Below, piece by piece: positions 18,283 to 28,450 of a stretch of 64,000 nucleotides of DNA. Source of the stretch: an uncultured Aquiluna sp. (lineage in GTDB: Bacteria > Actinomycetota > Actinomycetes > Actinomycetales > Microbacteriaceae); NCBI GenBank assembly GCA_913057795.1, contig CAJXOD010000001.1, positions 86,688 through 150,687 of the forward strand, read 5' to 3'. The translations under genes and the position numbers were made by a program. The notes under the pieces are model-generated. The model made no database searches. It was not told the origin of the DNA and worked only from the letters and a program-made list of their open reading frames with translations. Every line of letters starts with the position of its first letter. Within the stretch, counting starts at the first letter, position 1.

Positions 18283-21200
18283 CGGTCAGCTCTATTCGTT
18301 CGAGTGCATATTCCTGAAGTGGCTTAACGCTAAACCGTCCCTCTCTCACAACCTCGAAGGATCCGATTGCTGCGCTTAGTTGAGCAACAGTTGTGAATAT
18401 AGGCTTGTCGGCGGCTGTCGTTGCTGCGCGGATTTCGTAGCCGTCGATTCTGGCGTCTGCACCAGAGGGCGTGTTAACCACGACATCGACCTTGCCGGCG
18501 GTAATCATGTCCACAATAGACTCCTGGTGCTCCCCGGCCTGAGAGTGTTTGATAACAGCCTCCGACCTGATTCCATGCCTTTCCAGCATGGCTTGAGTTC
18601 CTTGCGTAGCCAAGATTCGGAAACCGAGCTGAGCAAGGCGCCTTACTGGCAAAAGTGACTGCGGCTTATCGCGGTCGGCCACAGAAATAAATACAGTTCC
18701 CTCGGTTGGCAATGCGGAACCTGATCCGGCTTGTGCCTTAGCAAATGCGGTTGGAAAATCCTTGTCGATGCCCATGACCTCGCCGGTGGATCTCATTTCT
18801 GGGCCCAGTAGTGAATCAACAAATCTGCCATCGCGGGTCGCAAACCTTTTGAACGGAAGCACTGCTTCCTTTACAGAAATCGGTGTTCCGGGGGGCAGGT
18901 GTCGACCGTCCCTAAGTGGGAGACCGCCTTCGGCCACCAGCTCAGAGATTTTCGCTCCCACCATTACTCTGGCCGCCGCCTTGGCAAGGGTTATTCCCAG
19001 AGCCTTTGATACGAAAGGTACGGTTCGACTGGCTCTCGGGTTCGCCTCGAGAACGTAAAGAACATCTGAAGCCATTGCGAATTGAATGTTCAATAGACCG
19101 ATAACACTCAAGCCTCTGGCAATTTTCTCAGTAGCAGTAGCGACTCGATCGATTTGGCTGCGGCTGAGAGTAATCGGAGGCAGCGTGCAGCTGGAGTCGC
19201 CCGAATGAATTCCGGCTTCCTCGATGTGCTCCATCACGCCGCCGATAAACAATTCTTCGCCATCGAAAATGGCATCGATGTCTATCTCTATAGCGTCTTC
19301 CAAAAAACGATCTACTAAAAGTGGATGCGCTGTATCAACCAGCGCATGCTCAGCGATGCGGTCAAAGTAACCATCGAGGGAGTTTTGGTCGTACACAATT
19401 TCCATACCTCGACCCCCAAGGACAAAGCTAGGTCGCACCAGAACTGGGAATCCTATGCTTTCAACTACGGCGGTTGCCTCCTCGAGGTTTGTTGCCATTC
19501 CGTTCGCTGGTGCCAATAATCCGGCAGCATTAAGAATGCTTTGGAACTGCCCGCGCTCCTCGGCTCGGTCAATGTTTTCCGGAGTGGTACCTAGAATCGG
19601 TATCCCCTCGGCGGCAAGGCCATTGGCAAGACTTAGTGCAGTTTGACCTCCAAGTTGAACCATTACCCCCAGGAGCTCTCCAGTTTGAGATTCGGCGTGT
19701 ATTACTTCGAGAACGTCTTCAAGTGTCAGGGGCTCAAAATAGAGCCTGTCCGCGGTGTCGTAGTCGGTAGAGACCGTTTCTGGGTTGCAATTAATCATTA
19801 CCGTTTCGATACCTATGTCGCGGAGTGCGAAGGTTGCGTGGACGCAGCTGTAATCAAACTCGATGCCCTGGCCGATACGATTAGGGCCGCTTCCAAGAAT
19901 GATTACTTTTTTCTTGTTGGACGGGACTACTTCGGTGAACTGCTCGTAGGAGCTGTAGTGATATGGAGTTTGCGCTGGAAATTCACCCGCGCAGGTATCC
20001 ACAGTCTTGAATACAGGTCGAAGTCCGAAACTGTGCCTAAGGTTTCGTAGATCCTGCTCCGGTATGTTTCTCATCTCCGCCAATTGGAGGTCAGAAAAGC
20101 CATGTTGCTTGGCCCGCTTGAGTGAATCCGTGTCTATGGCCTCAAGACCTAAGAACCACCTTGCCGTTTCGTTTATCAGAACGATCTGGTCAATAAACCA
20201 TGGATCAATTTTGGTTGCCTCAAAGACTTCGTCGGCACTGGCACCAAACCACAAGGCTTGCTGGACTTGCCCAATTCGACTCTCGGTCGGAGTGGTCATC
20301 GCCACCAGTAGGTCGGCTGGGTCTTGACTCACTGTGGGGAAGTGAAATGAACTCCCGCGCTTTTCTAGGGACCGTAGTGCCTTTTGAAGTGCTTGCGAGA
20401 ACGTACGCCCTATTGCCATTGCTTCGCCAACACTCTTCATGGTCGTCGTAAGAGTCGGGTCAGCTGCCGGAAACTTCTCAAATGCGAAGCGCGGTACTTT
20501 TACCACTATGTAATCAAGGCTTGGCTCGAAGGATGCGGGCGTGACCATAGTGATGTCGTTTGGAATCTCGTCGAGGGTATAGCCAATCGCCAACTTTGCC
20601 GCAATTTTCGCAATGGGGAACCCGGTCGCCTTTGAAGCAAGCGCAGAGGACCGGCTTACCCTTGGGTTCATCTCAATGACAATTACGCGGCCGTCCTTTG
20701 GATCCACCGCGAATTGGATGTTGCAGCCGCCAGTATCGACGCCAACATCTCGAATGATGCGAATCGCGATATCACGAAGATTTTGGTACTCCCTGTCGGT
20801 CAATGTCATCGCCGGAGCTACGGTTATGGAGTCACCGGTGTGTACTCCAACCGGGTCAAAATTCTCAATTGAACAAACCACAACGCTGTTGTCGTTTTTA
20901 TCACGCATGAGCTCCAGCTCATACTCCTTCCAACCGGTTATCGATTCCTCGATGAGAACTTCGGTGGTGGGAGACGCCTGAAGGCCAGCCCCCGCAATTC
21001 GTATGAGATCTTTTTCGTCGTAGGCAAAACCTGAACCCAATCCCCCCATTGTGAAGGAAGGCCTTACAACCATTGGATAGCCGATGTCGCTTGCTATCGC
21101 AAGCACCTCCTCCATGTTGTGAGCAACTGCGGAATTCGCTACGTCTGCGCCAGCGTTCAAAACAACTTGCTTGAATTCGACTCGATCTTCCCCAGCTCTA

Positions 21201-21568
21201 ATCGCCGCCACGTTTGCCCCAATAAGTTCAACCCCGTACTTCTCGAGCGAACCACGTTCGAACAGAGCCATCGCAGCATTCAGGGCTGTCTGGCCGCCAA
21301 GCGTCGGAAGTATTGCGTCCGGACGCTCCTTTTCGATAATCGCCTCAATTACCTCTGGAGTTATTGGCTCGATGTAAGTTGCATCAGCAAAGTCAGGGTC
21401 GGTCATGATGGTGGCTGGGTTGGAATTCACCAGAATCACGCGAATGCCTTCTTCTTGAAGCACTCTGCAGGCTTGAGTTCCTGAATAGTCAAACTCACAG
21501 GCTTGCCCGATCACGATTGGGCCTGATCCGATCACCAGAACAGACTTAATATCTTGTCGCTTTGGCAT
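18275..21568 (-). CDS. carB: Carbamoyl-phosphate synthase large subunit
   Basis: Makes carbamoyl phosphate from bicarbonate, ATP and ammonia delivered by CarA. It serves pyrimidine and arginine synthesis. At 1097 residues it has the duplicated architecture: two ATP-grasp halves, starting at [21 protein letters not shown] and [20 protein letters not shown], and a C-terminal MGS-like allosteric domain (about 950-1090) where UMP and ornithine bind in relatives. ATG at 21568 with AAGGAG about 8 bases upstream, overlapping the carA stop by one base (TAATG). Confidence 0.98.
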   Translation of the reverse strand: MPKRQDIKSVLVIGSGPIVIGQACEFDYSGTQACRVLQEEGIRVILVNSNPATIMTDPDFADATYIEPITPEVIEAIIEKERPDAILPTLGGQTALNAAMALFERGSLEKYGVELIGANVAAIRAGEDRVEFKQVVLNAGADVANSAVAHNMEEVLAIASDIGYPMVVRPSFTMGGLGSGFAYDEKDLIRIAGAGLQASPTTEVLIEESITGWKEYELELMRDKNDNSVVVCSIENFDPVGVHTGDSITVAPAMTLTDREYQNLRDIAIRIIRDVGVDTGGCNIQFAVDPKDGRVIVIEMNPRVSRSSALASKATGFPIAKIAAKLAIGYTLDEIPNDITMVTPASFEPSLDYIVVKVPRFAFEKFPAADPTLTTTMKSVGEAMAIGRTFSQALQKALRSLEKRGSSFHFPTVSQDPADLLVAMTTPTESRIGQVQQALWFGASADEVFEATKIDPWFIDQIVLINETARWFLGLEAIDTDSLKRAKQHGFSDLQLAEMRNIPEQDLRNLRHSFGLRPVFKTVDTCAGEFPAQTPYHYSSYEQFTEVVPSNKKKVIILGSGPNRIGQGIEFDYSCVHATFALRDIGIETVMINCNPETVSTDYDTADRLYFEPLTLEDVLEVIHAESQTGELLGVMVQLGGQTALSLANGLAAEGIPILGTTPENIDRAEERGQFQSILNAAGLLAPANGMATNLEEATAVVESIGFPVLVRPSFVLGGRGMEIVYDQNSLDGYFDRIAEHALVDTAHPLLVDRFLEDAIEIDIDAIFDGEELFIGGVMEHIEEAGIHSGDSSCTLPPITLSRSQIDRVATATEKIARGLSVIGLLNIQFAMASDVLYVLEANPRASRTVPFVSKALGITLAKAAARVMVGAKISELVAEGGLPLRDGRHLPPGTPISVKEAVLPFKRFATRDGRFVDSLLGPEMRSTGEVMGIDKDFPTAFAKAQAGSGSALPTEGTVFISVADRDKPQSLLPVRRLAQLGFRILATQGTQAMLERHGIRSEAVIKHSQAGEHQESIVDMITAGKVDVVVNTPSGADARIDGYEIRAATTAADKPIFTTVAQLSAAIGSFEVVREGRFSVKPLQEYALERIELTGE

Positions 21569-22683
21569 TACTTGGACTCCTTGATTGCGTCTAGAAACTT
21601 GTCGAACAAATAATGGCTGTCGTGTGGCCCAGCCGCTGCTTCAGGGTGATACTGGACAGAGAACGCTGGAATATCGACGCACTCAAGGCCCTCTACAACC
21701 TGATCATTGAGGCCACGATGTGAAACTTTCACTTGTCCGAACCCAAGCGGTGACTCGGCGCTATCGGATTCCAGTTTGACTGCAAAGCCGTGGTTGTGTG
21801 CCGTTACTTCGACTCGTCCAGTCTCTTTGTTGATTACCGGTTGATTTATGCCGCGGTGGCCAAATTTGAGCTTGTATGTGTCGAAACCCAAGGCCCGTCC
21901 AAGTAATTGATTTCCGAAGCATATTCCAAAAAACGGTTTGTTTGTGCCCAGCAGTTCGCGCAGCATTGAGACCTGATCGCCGCTTGCCTCAGGGTCACCG
22001 GGGCCATTGGAGAAAAAGAACCCATCTGGTGATGACGCCAAAATCTCAGCCGCGCTAATGTCGGCCGGAAACACCTCAATTTCCAGGCCTCGCATTGCTA
22101 GGTGCTCTAGGGTCGATTTCTTTATTCCTAAATCAAGCACGGCTACTTTGCCGACAGTTTTGCCCTGGCTAGGGATCAAGTAACTGGTTGGAGTTGAGAC
22201 TTGACCAGAGAGGCTCTGACCTTTCATCTCTGGGGCGGCACGCACTAGAGCGAGCATTTCGTCTGTAGACATGTCTTGCTCACTAGAGAAAATGCCGGCT
22301 CGCATCGCACCAAGACTGCGAACATGGAGGGTTATCGCTCGAGTGTCGACGTTCGAAATACCAACAATGTTGTTTTCTATCAGGTCCTGATCTAGGGTTT
22401 TTTCGGAGCGATGGTTACTAGCTATGCGTGATGGTTCTCGAACAATGTAGCCGGCAACCCAAATTTTGTTGGACTCGGCATCTGTGGCATTGGTTCCGAC
22501 AATCCCAATGTGCGGAAATGTTTGCATAACAATCTGCCCAGCATAAGAAGGGTCGGTAAGCGTCTCCTGGTAACCGGTCATTCCAGTTGCGAAGACTAGT
22601 TCTCCAACACTTACGCCCGCTACCCCATAGCGTTCGCCATCGAATATGGATCCGTCTTCCAGTACCAAATGCGCTTTATGCAA
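21568..22683 (-). CDS. carA: Carbamoyl-phosphate synthase small subunit
   Basis: Glutaminase subunit feeding ammonia to CarB. The class I amidotransferase nucleophile Cys is in [16 protein letters not shown], and the catalytic His-Glu is in [12 protein letters not shown] choose the TTG at 22683 (371 residues), which gives the typical start [15 protein letters not shown] and has GGGAG 6 bases upstream. A further TTG at 22704 lies deeper inside the upstream gene. The chosen start overlaps that gene's stop by 8 bp. Confidence 0.96.
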   Translation of the reverse strand: MHKAHLVLEDGSIFDGERYGVAGVSVGELVFATGMTGYQETLTDPSYAGQIVMQTFPHIGIVGTNATDAESNKIWVAGYIVREPSRIASNHRSEKTLDQDLIENNIVGISNVDTRAITLHVRSLGAMRAGIFSSEQDMSTDEMLALVRAAPEMKGQSLSGQVSTPTSYLIPSQGKTVGKVAVLDLGIKKSTLEHLAMRGLEIEVFPADISAAEILASSPDGFFFSNGPGDPEASGDQVSMLRELLGTNKPFFGICFGNQLLGRALGFDTYKLKFGHRGINQPVINKETGRVEVTAHNHGFAVKLESDSAESPLGFGQVKVSHRGLNDQVVEGLECVDIPAFSVQYHPEAAAGPHDSHYLFDKFLDAIKESK

Positions 22684-23164
22684 AACTAACTCCCAATGTC
22701 TCAATCAAAGCTTTTTTTATCTCGTTATGTCTCTGTTTGTCTCTGAATCGAAGGTTTGTGACAAGACCAACGTCGTTGTGGCTCCAGGAAATGCTAATTA
22801 GACCCTTAGCCTCGACGCCTCTATCTATCGTTGCGTTCACTTCTTTTAGTGACTCGATTGAAGAGGTTGGAATCGTGAAATCCACTTCGCCATTTCGGGA
22901 AAGCCCAATTCCACTCTTTCCAAGCCAGAGTCTTGCATTTCCTCTGTTACCAAGGCCTTGGGCCCACACTTTTGCAAGTAGATCAGATGAAAACACGGTG
23001 CTCACATACAACACCTCTCCCAAGTCATTTTCGGCAGAAAATGCGGGCAAGTCAAACAGAGTTTTCTCTTGAGACCGTCGCTTGGATCGAATTCTAAAGA
23101 GAATAAGAATGGCGATTGTCGGGACGATTAGAAGGGCAAGTCCTCCGATAAGTTCTCGCGTCAT
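22676..23164 (-). CDS. PH-like membrane protein between pyrC and carA
   Basis: A 162-residue protein with one N-terminal membrane segment (about residues 5-24), a basic patch RIRSKRRSQ, and a soluble domain of mixed strands. The position between pyrC and carA matches Mycobacterium Rv1382 and its actinobacterial relatives, annotated as PH-like or export proteins of unknown role. The ATG overlaps the pyrC stop by 4 bp and the end overlaps carA by 8 bp, so it is translated with the pyrimidine enzymes. No catalytic motif is visible. Function unknown. Confidence 0.82.
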   Translation of the reverse strand: MTRELIGGLALLIVPTIAILILFRIRSKRRSQEKTLFDLPAFSAENDLGEVLYVSTVFSSDLLAKVWAQGLGNRGNARLWLGKSGIGLSRNGEVDFTIPTSSIESLKEVNATIDRGVEAKGLISISWSHNDVGLVTNLRFRDKQRHNEIKKALIETLGVSFA

Positions 23165-24432
23165 TTCTGGTCCCTAACTGATTGATCGATCATCGTGAAT
23201 TGGCCTTGGTAAATGGTGTGCTGCACTCGTCCAATGAATTCGAGCCCCAAGTACGGGTTGTTGCTTGACTTGGACTGATTCATTTCGGCCACCCCTATTC
23301 TTTCATGAGGATTGAACAGTGTGATGTTCGCCTGTGCGCCCACTTTGATGGAACCGTGATTATTGAGTCCAGTTAATTTGGATGGACGCTTGCTGATGAT
23401 GTTCTCGAAGAGTGTCCAGTCACCTGCTCCAGATTGAATAAGAACTTGGTGCAGGATACTCGCGGCCGATTCCAGGCCGATCATTCCAAATGCTGCGTTC
23501 TCCCACTCACAGTCCTTCTTTTCGCCTGAGTGGGGAGCATGGTCGGTACCTAACATGTCTATTGTCCCGTCCACAAGCCCCGCCAACAGTGCCCTGTTGT
23601 CATCGGTAGTTCTTAGTGGAGGATTCACTTTATAAACCGGATCGTAGGTCCGGACCAGATCCTCGGTGAGTAAAAGATGATGTGGAGTGACTTCTGCGGT
23701 TATTTGAATACCCTTGGCTTTTGCCCATCTGACCACCTCGACTCCCCCTCCGGTGGTCAGGTGGCAAATATGTAGCCTCGACCCAGTTTCCTCGGCTAGC
23801 TGAGCATCCCTCGCGATTATTTGCTCCTCCGCGATTGCTGGCCAACCAGTTAGACCTAGTTCGGTTGCAACTGCGCCTTGGTTCATTTGCGCTCCGATGG
23901 TCAGGCTTGGTTCCTGTGCGTGCTGAGCAACCACACCGCCAAACTTCTTCACCTCGAGCAGGGCCTGCCTCATTAGGTTTTCGTCGTGGACGCACATGCC
24001 GTCGTCGCTGAACATGGCCACCTTTGCTCGCGACCTAGACATGTCTTGAATGTTCGCAAGTTCCAGGCCTTTGAGACCCTTGGTAACAGCTCCGATGGGC
24101 TGCACGAAGCAAAGTCCAGCCTCTATTCCCAAGTCGTACACCCGCTCAATTACCGTCGAATTATCTGCAACAGGCTCTGTGTTTGCCATGGCGCAGATAG
24201 CGGTATAGCCACCGGCAGCTGCAGCTTTAGAACCGGACAAAACCGTCTCGCTAGCCTCGAAGCCGGGTTCTCTAAGGTGTGTGTGTGGGTCGACAAAGCC
24301 GGCTAAACCAATCAGATCCGTACAGTCTGTTCCGGAGTCTGCAATCCGACCAATCTCAACTATTTGGCCCGCGTCTATCCTTATGTCCTGAATGGAGCCA
24401 TCGGACAGGGTCAGGTTTTTCAGAATGATCAA
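23161..24432 (-). CDS. pyrC: Dihydroorotase
   Basis: Closes the dihydroorotate ring, third step of pyrimidine synthesis. It has 423 residues, a class I enzyme. Zinc ligands are in VDPHTHLREPGFE near residue 50, AMANTEPVADN follows, and TDHAPHSGEKK carries the catalytic Asp. Start TTG at 24432 overlapping the pyrB stop (TTGA), with AGAGGTGA upstream. The encoded protein starts MIILKNLTLSDGS, typical for the family. Confidence 0.97.
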   Translation of the reverse strand: MIILKNLTLSDGSIQDIRIDAGQIVEIGRIADSGTDCTDLIGLAGFVDPHTHLREPGFEASETVLSGSKAAAAGGYTAICAMANTEPVADNSTVIERVYDLGIEAGLCFVQPIGAVTKGLKGLELANIQDMSRSRAKVAMFSDDGMCVHDENLMRQALLEVKKFGGVVAQHAQEPSLTIGAQMNQGAVATELGLTGWPAIAEEQIIARDAQLAEETGSRLHICHLTTGGGVEVVRWAKAKGIQITAEVTPHHLLLTEDLVRTYDPVYKVNPPLRTTDDNRALLAGLVDGTIDMLGTDHAPHSGEKKDCEWENAAFGMIGLESAASILHQVLIQSGAGDWTLFENIISKRPSKLTGLNNHGSIKVGAQANITLFNPHERIGVAEMNQSKSSNNPYLGLEFIGRVQHTIYQGQFTMIDQSVRDQK

Positions 24433-25364
24433 TTGGTCACCTCTCCGGACAAAACTCGATGCAGTACCGCCATCCTCACTGCCAAGCCATTTTCAACTTG
24501 CCTCAGCACTGCAGATCGCGGATCGTTAGCAGCCTGATTCGATATCTCGAGGCCACGGTTCATTGGGCCGGGATGCATAATTACAGTTTCCTTGCCGAGC
24601 TGCGCCAAGCGCGTCTGGTCCAGCGACCAATTCTTGATGTAATCCCTGGTGGTAAAGGCCTCGTTTTTTTGCATGCGTTCCAGTTGCACTCTTAGCATCA
24701 TCACCACGTCTGGTTGTTCTGCCAGAGCTTCATCAAAGCTTTTGTATACCTTTGCGCCCATAGCCGCGATTCCCTCTGGAACAAGCTCAGCGGGACCAGC
24801 GACGCTGACCGCTGCCCCCAAGAGTGAGAGCAAGAGTATGTTGCTTCTGGCGACTCTGGAGTGTTCCAAGTCTCCGACAATCAAAACCTTGACGCCGGTA
24901 AGGTCGCTACCCGAGAACTTCAACTGCCTGATTGTCAGCGCGTCCAGCAGGGCCTGAGTGGGGTGTTCATGCCTTCCATCTCCAGCATTAATAATGCTCG
25001 CCGAAACCCAACCCCTATTGGCAAGCGCATGGGCCGCGCCCGACATTGGGTGTCTCACGATTATGGCGGCGGCACCTAGGGCTTCTAAGGTCTGCGCGGT
25101 GTCTTTCAGCGACTCGCCCTTCGATGTGCTCGAGGCCTGCGCGTCGAAGTTGATTACATCGGCACTCAGTCTCTTCGCAGCAATTTCAAAGCTAATTCTG
25201 GTTCTAGTTGAGTTTTCATAGAACAAATTCACTACTGTCTTGCCCCGGAGTGCAGGCAAGCTCTTCACTGTTCTCTGGTTTACTTGACTTAGCTGTTGGG
25301 CACTGTCGAGAAGGGCCACGGCTGAATCCTTCGTGAGATCCCGAACCGAAATTAGATGCTTCAT
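24429..25364 (-). CDS. pyrB: Aspartate carbamoyltransferase catalytic chain
   Basis: Joins carbamoyl phosphate and aspartate, the committed pyrimidine step. It has 311 residues. The carbamoyl phosphate loop NSTRTRISFE and the HPTQALLD aspartate-binding motif are present. No regulatory chain pyrI is encoded here, as expected for this lineage. ATG overlapping the pyrR stop by 4 bp. Confidence 0.98.
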   Translation of the reverse strand: MKHLISVRDLTKDSAVALLDSAQQLSQVNQRTVKSLPALRGKTVVNLFYENSTRTRISFEIAAKRLSADVINFDAQASSTSKGESLKDTAQTLEALGAAAIIVRHPMSGAAHALANRGWVSASIINAGDGRHEHPTQALLDALTIRQLKFSGSDLTGVKVLIVGDLEHSRVARSNILLLSLLGAAVSVAGPAELVPEGIAAMGAKVYKSFDEALAEQPDVVMMLRVQLERMQKNEAFTTRDYIKNWSLDQTRLAQLGKETVIMHPGPMNRGLEISNQAANDPRSAVLRQVENGLAVRMAVLHRVLSGEVTN

Positions 25365-25891
25365 CCAGAGATCACAACCTGATCGATACCGTCACTGCCC
25401 AGGAGTTGAACCGAAACTCGTTCCGAAACGGATGTGGGAAGGTTTTTACCAACAAAATCTGGCCGTATTGGCAATTCTCGATGGCCTCGATCAACAAGGA
25501 CTGCAAGCTTTACTTGCTTAGGTCTGCCATAGCCAGTCAAAGCATCGAGTGCCGCCCTAACGGTTCGGCCCGAAAATAGCACGTCATCGACTAACACCAC
25601 GACTTTGTTGTCAATGCCTGAAATTGGCAGACTGGTTTCTAGAATCTCGCGTTCGGCATTTACTAAATCGTCCCGATACATGGTTATGTCAAGAATCCCG
25701 AACTCTATGATTTGATTTGGTTCGATGGCCTCGAGAATTTCTACAATACGCTTTGCTAACTCGACGCCCCGAGTTGGAATACCTAAAATCACCAGATTTT
25801 CTGGGCCCTCATTGGCCTCTAGAATTTCGTGGGAGATACGCCTCAGCGCTCTGAGAATGTCCGGTCCGTCTAGGACTGCGCGGTTTGACAA
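25361..25891 (-). CDS. pyrR: Pyrimidine operon regulator PyrR (bifunctional)
   Basis: RNA-binding regulator that represses the pyr operon when UMP is plentiful, and often also a weak uracil phosphoribosyltransferase. It has 176 residues. The PRPP loop VVVLVDDVLFSGRT is at residues 97-110. Start TTG at 25891, with GGAG 6 bases upstream. That ribosome site lies at the foot of a stem-loop matching the PyrR-binding loop (see the separate entry), which suggests PyrR blocks its own translation. First gene of pyrR-pyrB-pyrC-(PH-like)-carA-carB-pyrF. Confidence 0.96.
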   Translation of the reverse strand: MSNRAVLDGPDILRALRRISHEILEANEGPENLVILGIPTRGVELAKRIVEILEAIEPNQIIEFGILDITMYRDDLVNAEREILETSLPISGIDNKVVVLVDDVLFSGRTVRAALDALTGYGRPKQVKLAVLVDRGHRELPIRPDFVGKNLPTSVSERVSVQLLGSDGIDQVVISG

Positions 25892-25897
25892 CTTCTA

Positions 25898-25931
25898 CTC
25901 CTTCTTCGCCTCGCAGGACGATTTTAAAGGA
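25898..25931 (-). promoter_or_regulatory. PyrR-binding loop over the pyrR ribosome-binding site
   Basis: On the minus-strand RNA, CGUC-CUGCGA-GGCG (25920-25907) fits the PyrR-binding consensus ARUCCNGNGAGGYU. The hexaloop CNGNGA is exact, the U-G and C-G pairs below it are kept, and the A-U pair of the consensus is replaced by C-G, so pairing is preserved. A further U-A pair extends the stem. After an unequal internal loop, UCCUU (25931-25927) pairs with AAGGA (25903-25899), which is the ribosome site of pyrR. Known biology: PyrR of Mycobacterium represses translation through such a loop. Inference: the same here. No terminator hairpin is seen, so transcription attenuation is unlikely. Confidence 0.75.
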
Positions 25932-25956
25932 CAACTTTTTCTAAATCATAACAGCC

Positions 25957-26376
25957 TCAAAGAGCCTGCGTACCCTTTGCAAGTCGAGCCAGTACTCCAT
26001 TTACAAATTTTGGTGAATCGTCTGTCGAGTACTCACTAGCTAGAGTGACAGCTTCCGCGATTGCGACCTCGTTGGGAACATCCTCGTTGAAAAGAATCTC
26101 CCACGCCCCGAGGCGCAAGATGGATCGATCGATGTTTGGCATTCTTTCTAGCGACCATCCGTCAGAAATCTGTCGTAGGTCGTTGTCGATCTGGGCCAAG
26201 TTTCTCGTTACACCGATCACAATTGCCTCGGCATAGTCGAAAATCGCTGCCTGATTCTGTCTGTCAGCTACGCCTGCGGCCGTGTCCTGCAAAAGCTCCG
26301 TGGCGTCACTGTTTCTAATTTCAGAGGCATACAGTGCATCAAGTGCCCGCTTGCGAGACTTGCTTCGAGAACTCAA
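25957..26376 (-). CDS. nusB: Transcription antitermination protein NusB
   Basis: RNA-binding factor acting with NusE (S10) in rRNA antitermination. It has 139 residues, all-helical. The N-terminus SSRSKSRKRALDALYASE is the typical arginine-rich start. The start codon is TTG directly after the efp stop, with no good ribosome site of its own, so efp-nusB translation is probably coupled. There are 65 bp to pyrR, holding the PyrR loop. Confidence 0.95.
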   Translation of the reverse strand: MSSRSKSRKRALDALYASEIRNSDATELLQDTAAGVADRQNQAAIFDYAEAIVIGVTRNLAQIDNDLRQISDGWSLERMPNIDRSILRLGAWEILFNEDVPNEVAIAEAVTLASEYSTDDSPKFVNGVLARLAKGTQAL

Positions 26377-26940
26377 CTAGTCGTTCACGCGTCCTAGGTA
26401 ATCACCGGTTCTGGTGTCGACCTTGACCCTGGTGTTGTTCTCAATAAACAAAGGTACTTGGATTTGATATCCCGTTTCCAAAGTCGCCGGCTTCGAGCCG
26501 CCGGTCGATCGGTCGCCCTGCAAGCCAGGCTCCGTGTAGGTAATTTCTAGTACCACCGAGGGCGGAAGCTCTACGTAAAGTGCGGATCCTTCATGAAGAG
26601 CTACCGTGGCGTTCTGGTTTTCCAGCAGGAAGTTAGCGACGTCGCCAACTACCTCAGCTGGAACTGACAACTGATCAAAATCAGAGGCGTCCATGAAGAC
26701 ATAGCCAGAACCATCGTTATACAGGTATTGCATGTCGCGTCTGTCAACGTTTGCGGTTTCAATCTTTGCTCCCGCGTTGAAAGTCTTATCAACGACCTTT
26801 CCTGAGATAACGCTTCGGAGCTTCGTCCGAACAAATGCGGGCCCCTTGCCGGGCTTTACGTGCTGAAACTCAATGACAGCCCACAGCTGACCTTCAATTT
26901 TCAGAACCATGCCGTTTTTTAAGTCGTTTGAGCTGGCCAT
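26377..26940 (-). CDS. efp: Translation elongation factor P
   Basis: Rescues ribosomes stalled on polyproline. It has 187 residues from the ATG at 26940, which has an ideal AAGGAG site 6 bases upstream. An upstream in-frame start (26964) is ignored because that extension spans the ribosome site. The tip residue is Lys32 in KPGKGPAF, the loop that is modified in some bacteria. No modification enzymes are seen here. The usual upstream neighbour pepQ is missing, with aroQ only 27 bp away. Confidence 0.97.
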   Translation of the reverse strand: MASSNDLKNGMVLKIEGQLWAVIEFQHVKPGKGPAFVRTKLRSVISGKVVDKTFNAGAKIETANVDRRDMQYLYNDGSGYVFMDASDFDQLSVPAEVVGDVANFLLENQNATVALHEGSALYVELPPSVVLEITYTEPGLQGDRSTGGSKPATLETGYQIQVPLFIENNTRVKVDTRTGDYLGRVND

Positions 26941-26967
26941 TGTTTTCTCCTTAGCGCCTTGCAAATT

Positions 26968-27405
26968 CTAGCGGCGGGTTAGTTGTTCTAAAGCCAGTAG
27001 GTAGCTATCGACACCAAACCCCGCAATGACACCCGAAGCCACCCCTGAAATAACGCTGTTATGCCTAAAGGTTTCGCGGGTGTGGGGATTAGTGATGTGA
27101 ACCTCGATAAGTAAGAGACCGGCTCCAGTAAGCGCGGCACAGGCGTCTCTAAGCGCGTAGCTGTAATGGGTAAATGCGGCCGGGTTGAGCACTACTGATG
27201 ATTTTTCTAAGATCGCCGCATGAATCCAGCCAATGAGCGTCTCTTCGCTGTTGGTTTGGAGAACTTTGATCGTCTCATCCTGGGATTGCGCCCACTTTTG
27301 CAAGGAAACCTCAAGGTCGTCGAGTGTAAAGGTTCCGTACACTTCGGGCTCCCGGGAGCCCAGCAGATTCAAATTTGGTCCGTTTAGAACATAAATTACC
27401 GACAT
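26968..27405 (-). CDS. aroQ: 3-dehydroquinate dehydratase, type II
   Basis: Third shikimate step. It has 145 residues. Active-site blocks are LNGPNLNLLGSREPEVYG (Tyr in the lid), NPAAFTHYSYALRDA and EVHITNPHTRETFRHNS, all type II features. ATG at 27405, 10 bp after aroB. Together with aroE, aroC, aroK and aroB it makes a five-gene run for chorismate. The DAHP synthase and aroA are elsewhere. Confidence 0.97.
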   Translation of the reverse strand: MSVIYVLNGPNLNLLGSREPEVYGTFTLDDLEVSLQKWAQSQDETIKVLQTNSEETLIGWIHAAILEKSSVVLNPAAFTHYSYALRDACAALTGAGLLLIEVHITNPHTRETFRHNSVISGVASGVIAGFGVDSYLLALEQLTRR

Positions 27406-27415
27406 GACCTAAACC

Positions 27416-28450
27416 CTATTCAACTATTGCTTGAAAAGCTGTGAAGACAAGTTCGGGCGTGGGGGCATTTAGCATTGAGGGCTTTCCAATTTTGTCGAGC
27501 ACTACAAACCTCAGGGACCCAGCTCTAGCCTTCTTGTCCTTTTGCATGGTGTCCAAAAGCTGTGGCCATCGATCTGCCCGGTAGGAAGTTGGAAGACCAA
27601 GTGCTTCAAAAACGCTGCGGTGCCTAATGACATCGGCCTCCGATAACTTACCCGAAAGCATTGATAGCTCGGCGGCGAAAACCATGCCAATGGAGATTGC
27701 TGCCCCATGTCGCCACTTATATCTTTCGGCATGCTCAATTGCATGGCCCAGAGTGTGCCCATAGTTGAGAAACTCGCGTTCTCCGCTTTCATTGAAGTCT
27801 CTAGAGGTAACACCTTCTTTGATTGCCACCGAGCGTCTAATCAGCTCTTCGAACACGCTCGAGGAAGGATCCGTAGCAGCGGGGTCATGCTCCAAGGTCT
27901 CTAGTATCCATGGGTCAGCAATGAGGCCGTATTTCACCACCTCTGCCATTCCAGCCAAGAGCTCATTTCTGGCCAAGGAATGCAGGGTGTCAAGATCTAT
28001 AACCACGCTGTGAGGTGAGTGGAAAGCTCCGACTAGGTTCTTTCCTTCTGTTGTATTAATTCCAGTTTTCCCGCCAATTGCTGCATCGACCATGCCCAGC
28101 AAAGTGGTGGGTATTAGTACTGACCGAATTCCCCTTAGCCAAGTTGCGGCAACAAAACCGGCTAGATCGGTGGTCGAACCGCCACCAAGACCAATTACGG
28201 CGTCGTTCCGGTTGAAATCTGACTTCCCCATAATCTGCCAGCAAAATGCTGCTACCTCTACGCGCTTCGCGTCCTCAGCGGCGGGGACCTCAGCGAGAAG
28301 AACCTCAAACCCGGAATCCTTGAGGTTTTCCGACAACGCTTCTGCGGTCGTCGCGAGAGGCTGTGGGTAGACGATCAAGACCTTTTTAACTCCGCTGAGA
28401 GTACTAGGAATCTCATTCAATAAAGCTCGTCCAATCAAGATGTTAGACAT
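27416..28450 (-). CDS. aroB: 3-dehydroquinate synthase
   Basis: Second shikimate step, an NAD-dependent cyclisation. It has 344 residues. The NAD-binding GLGGGSTTDLAGFVAATW, metal ligand region AEVVKYGLI and NYGHTLGHAIEH are clear. ATG at 28450 overlapping the aroK end by 8 bp. Confidence 0.97.
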   Translation of the reverse strand: MSNILIGRALLNEIPSTLSGVKKVLIVYPQPLATTAEALSENLKDSGFEVLLAEVPAAEDAKRVEVAAFCWQIMGKSDFNRNDAVIGLGGGSTTDLAGFVAATWLRGIRSVLIPTTLLGMVDAAIGGKTGINTTEGKNLVGAFHSPHSVVIDLDTLHSLARNELLAGMAEVVKYGLIADPWILETLEHDPAATDPSSSVFEELIRRSVAIKEGVTSRDFNESGEREFLNYGHTLGHAIEHAERYKWRHGAAISIGMVFAAELSMLSGKLSEADVIRHRSVFEALGLPTSYRADRWPQLLDTMQKDKKARAGSLRFVVLDKIGKPSMLNAPTPELVFTAFQAIVE

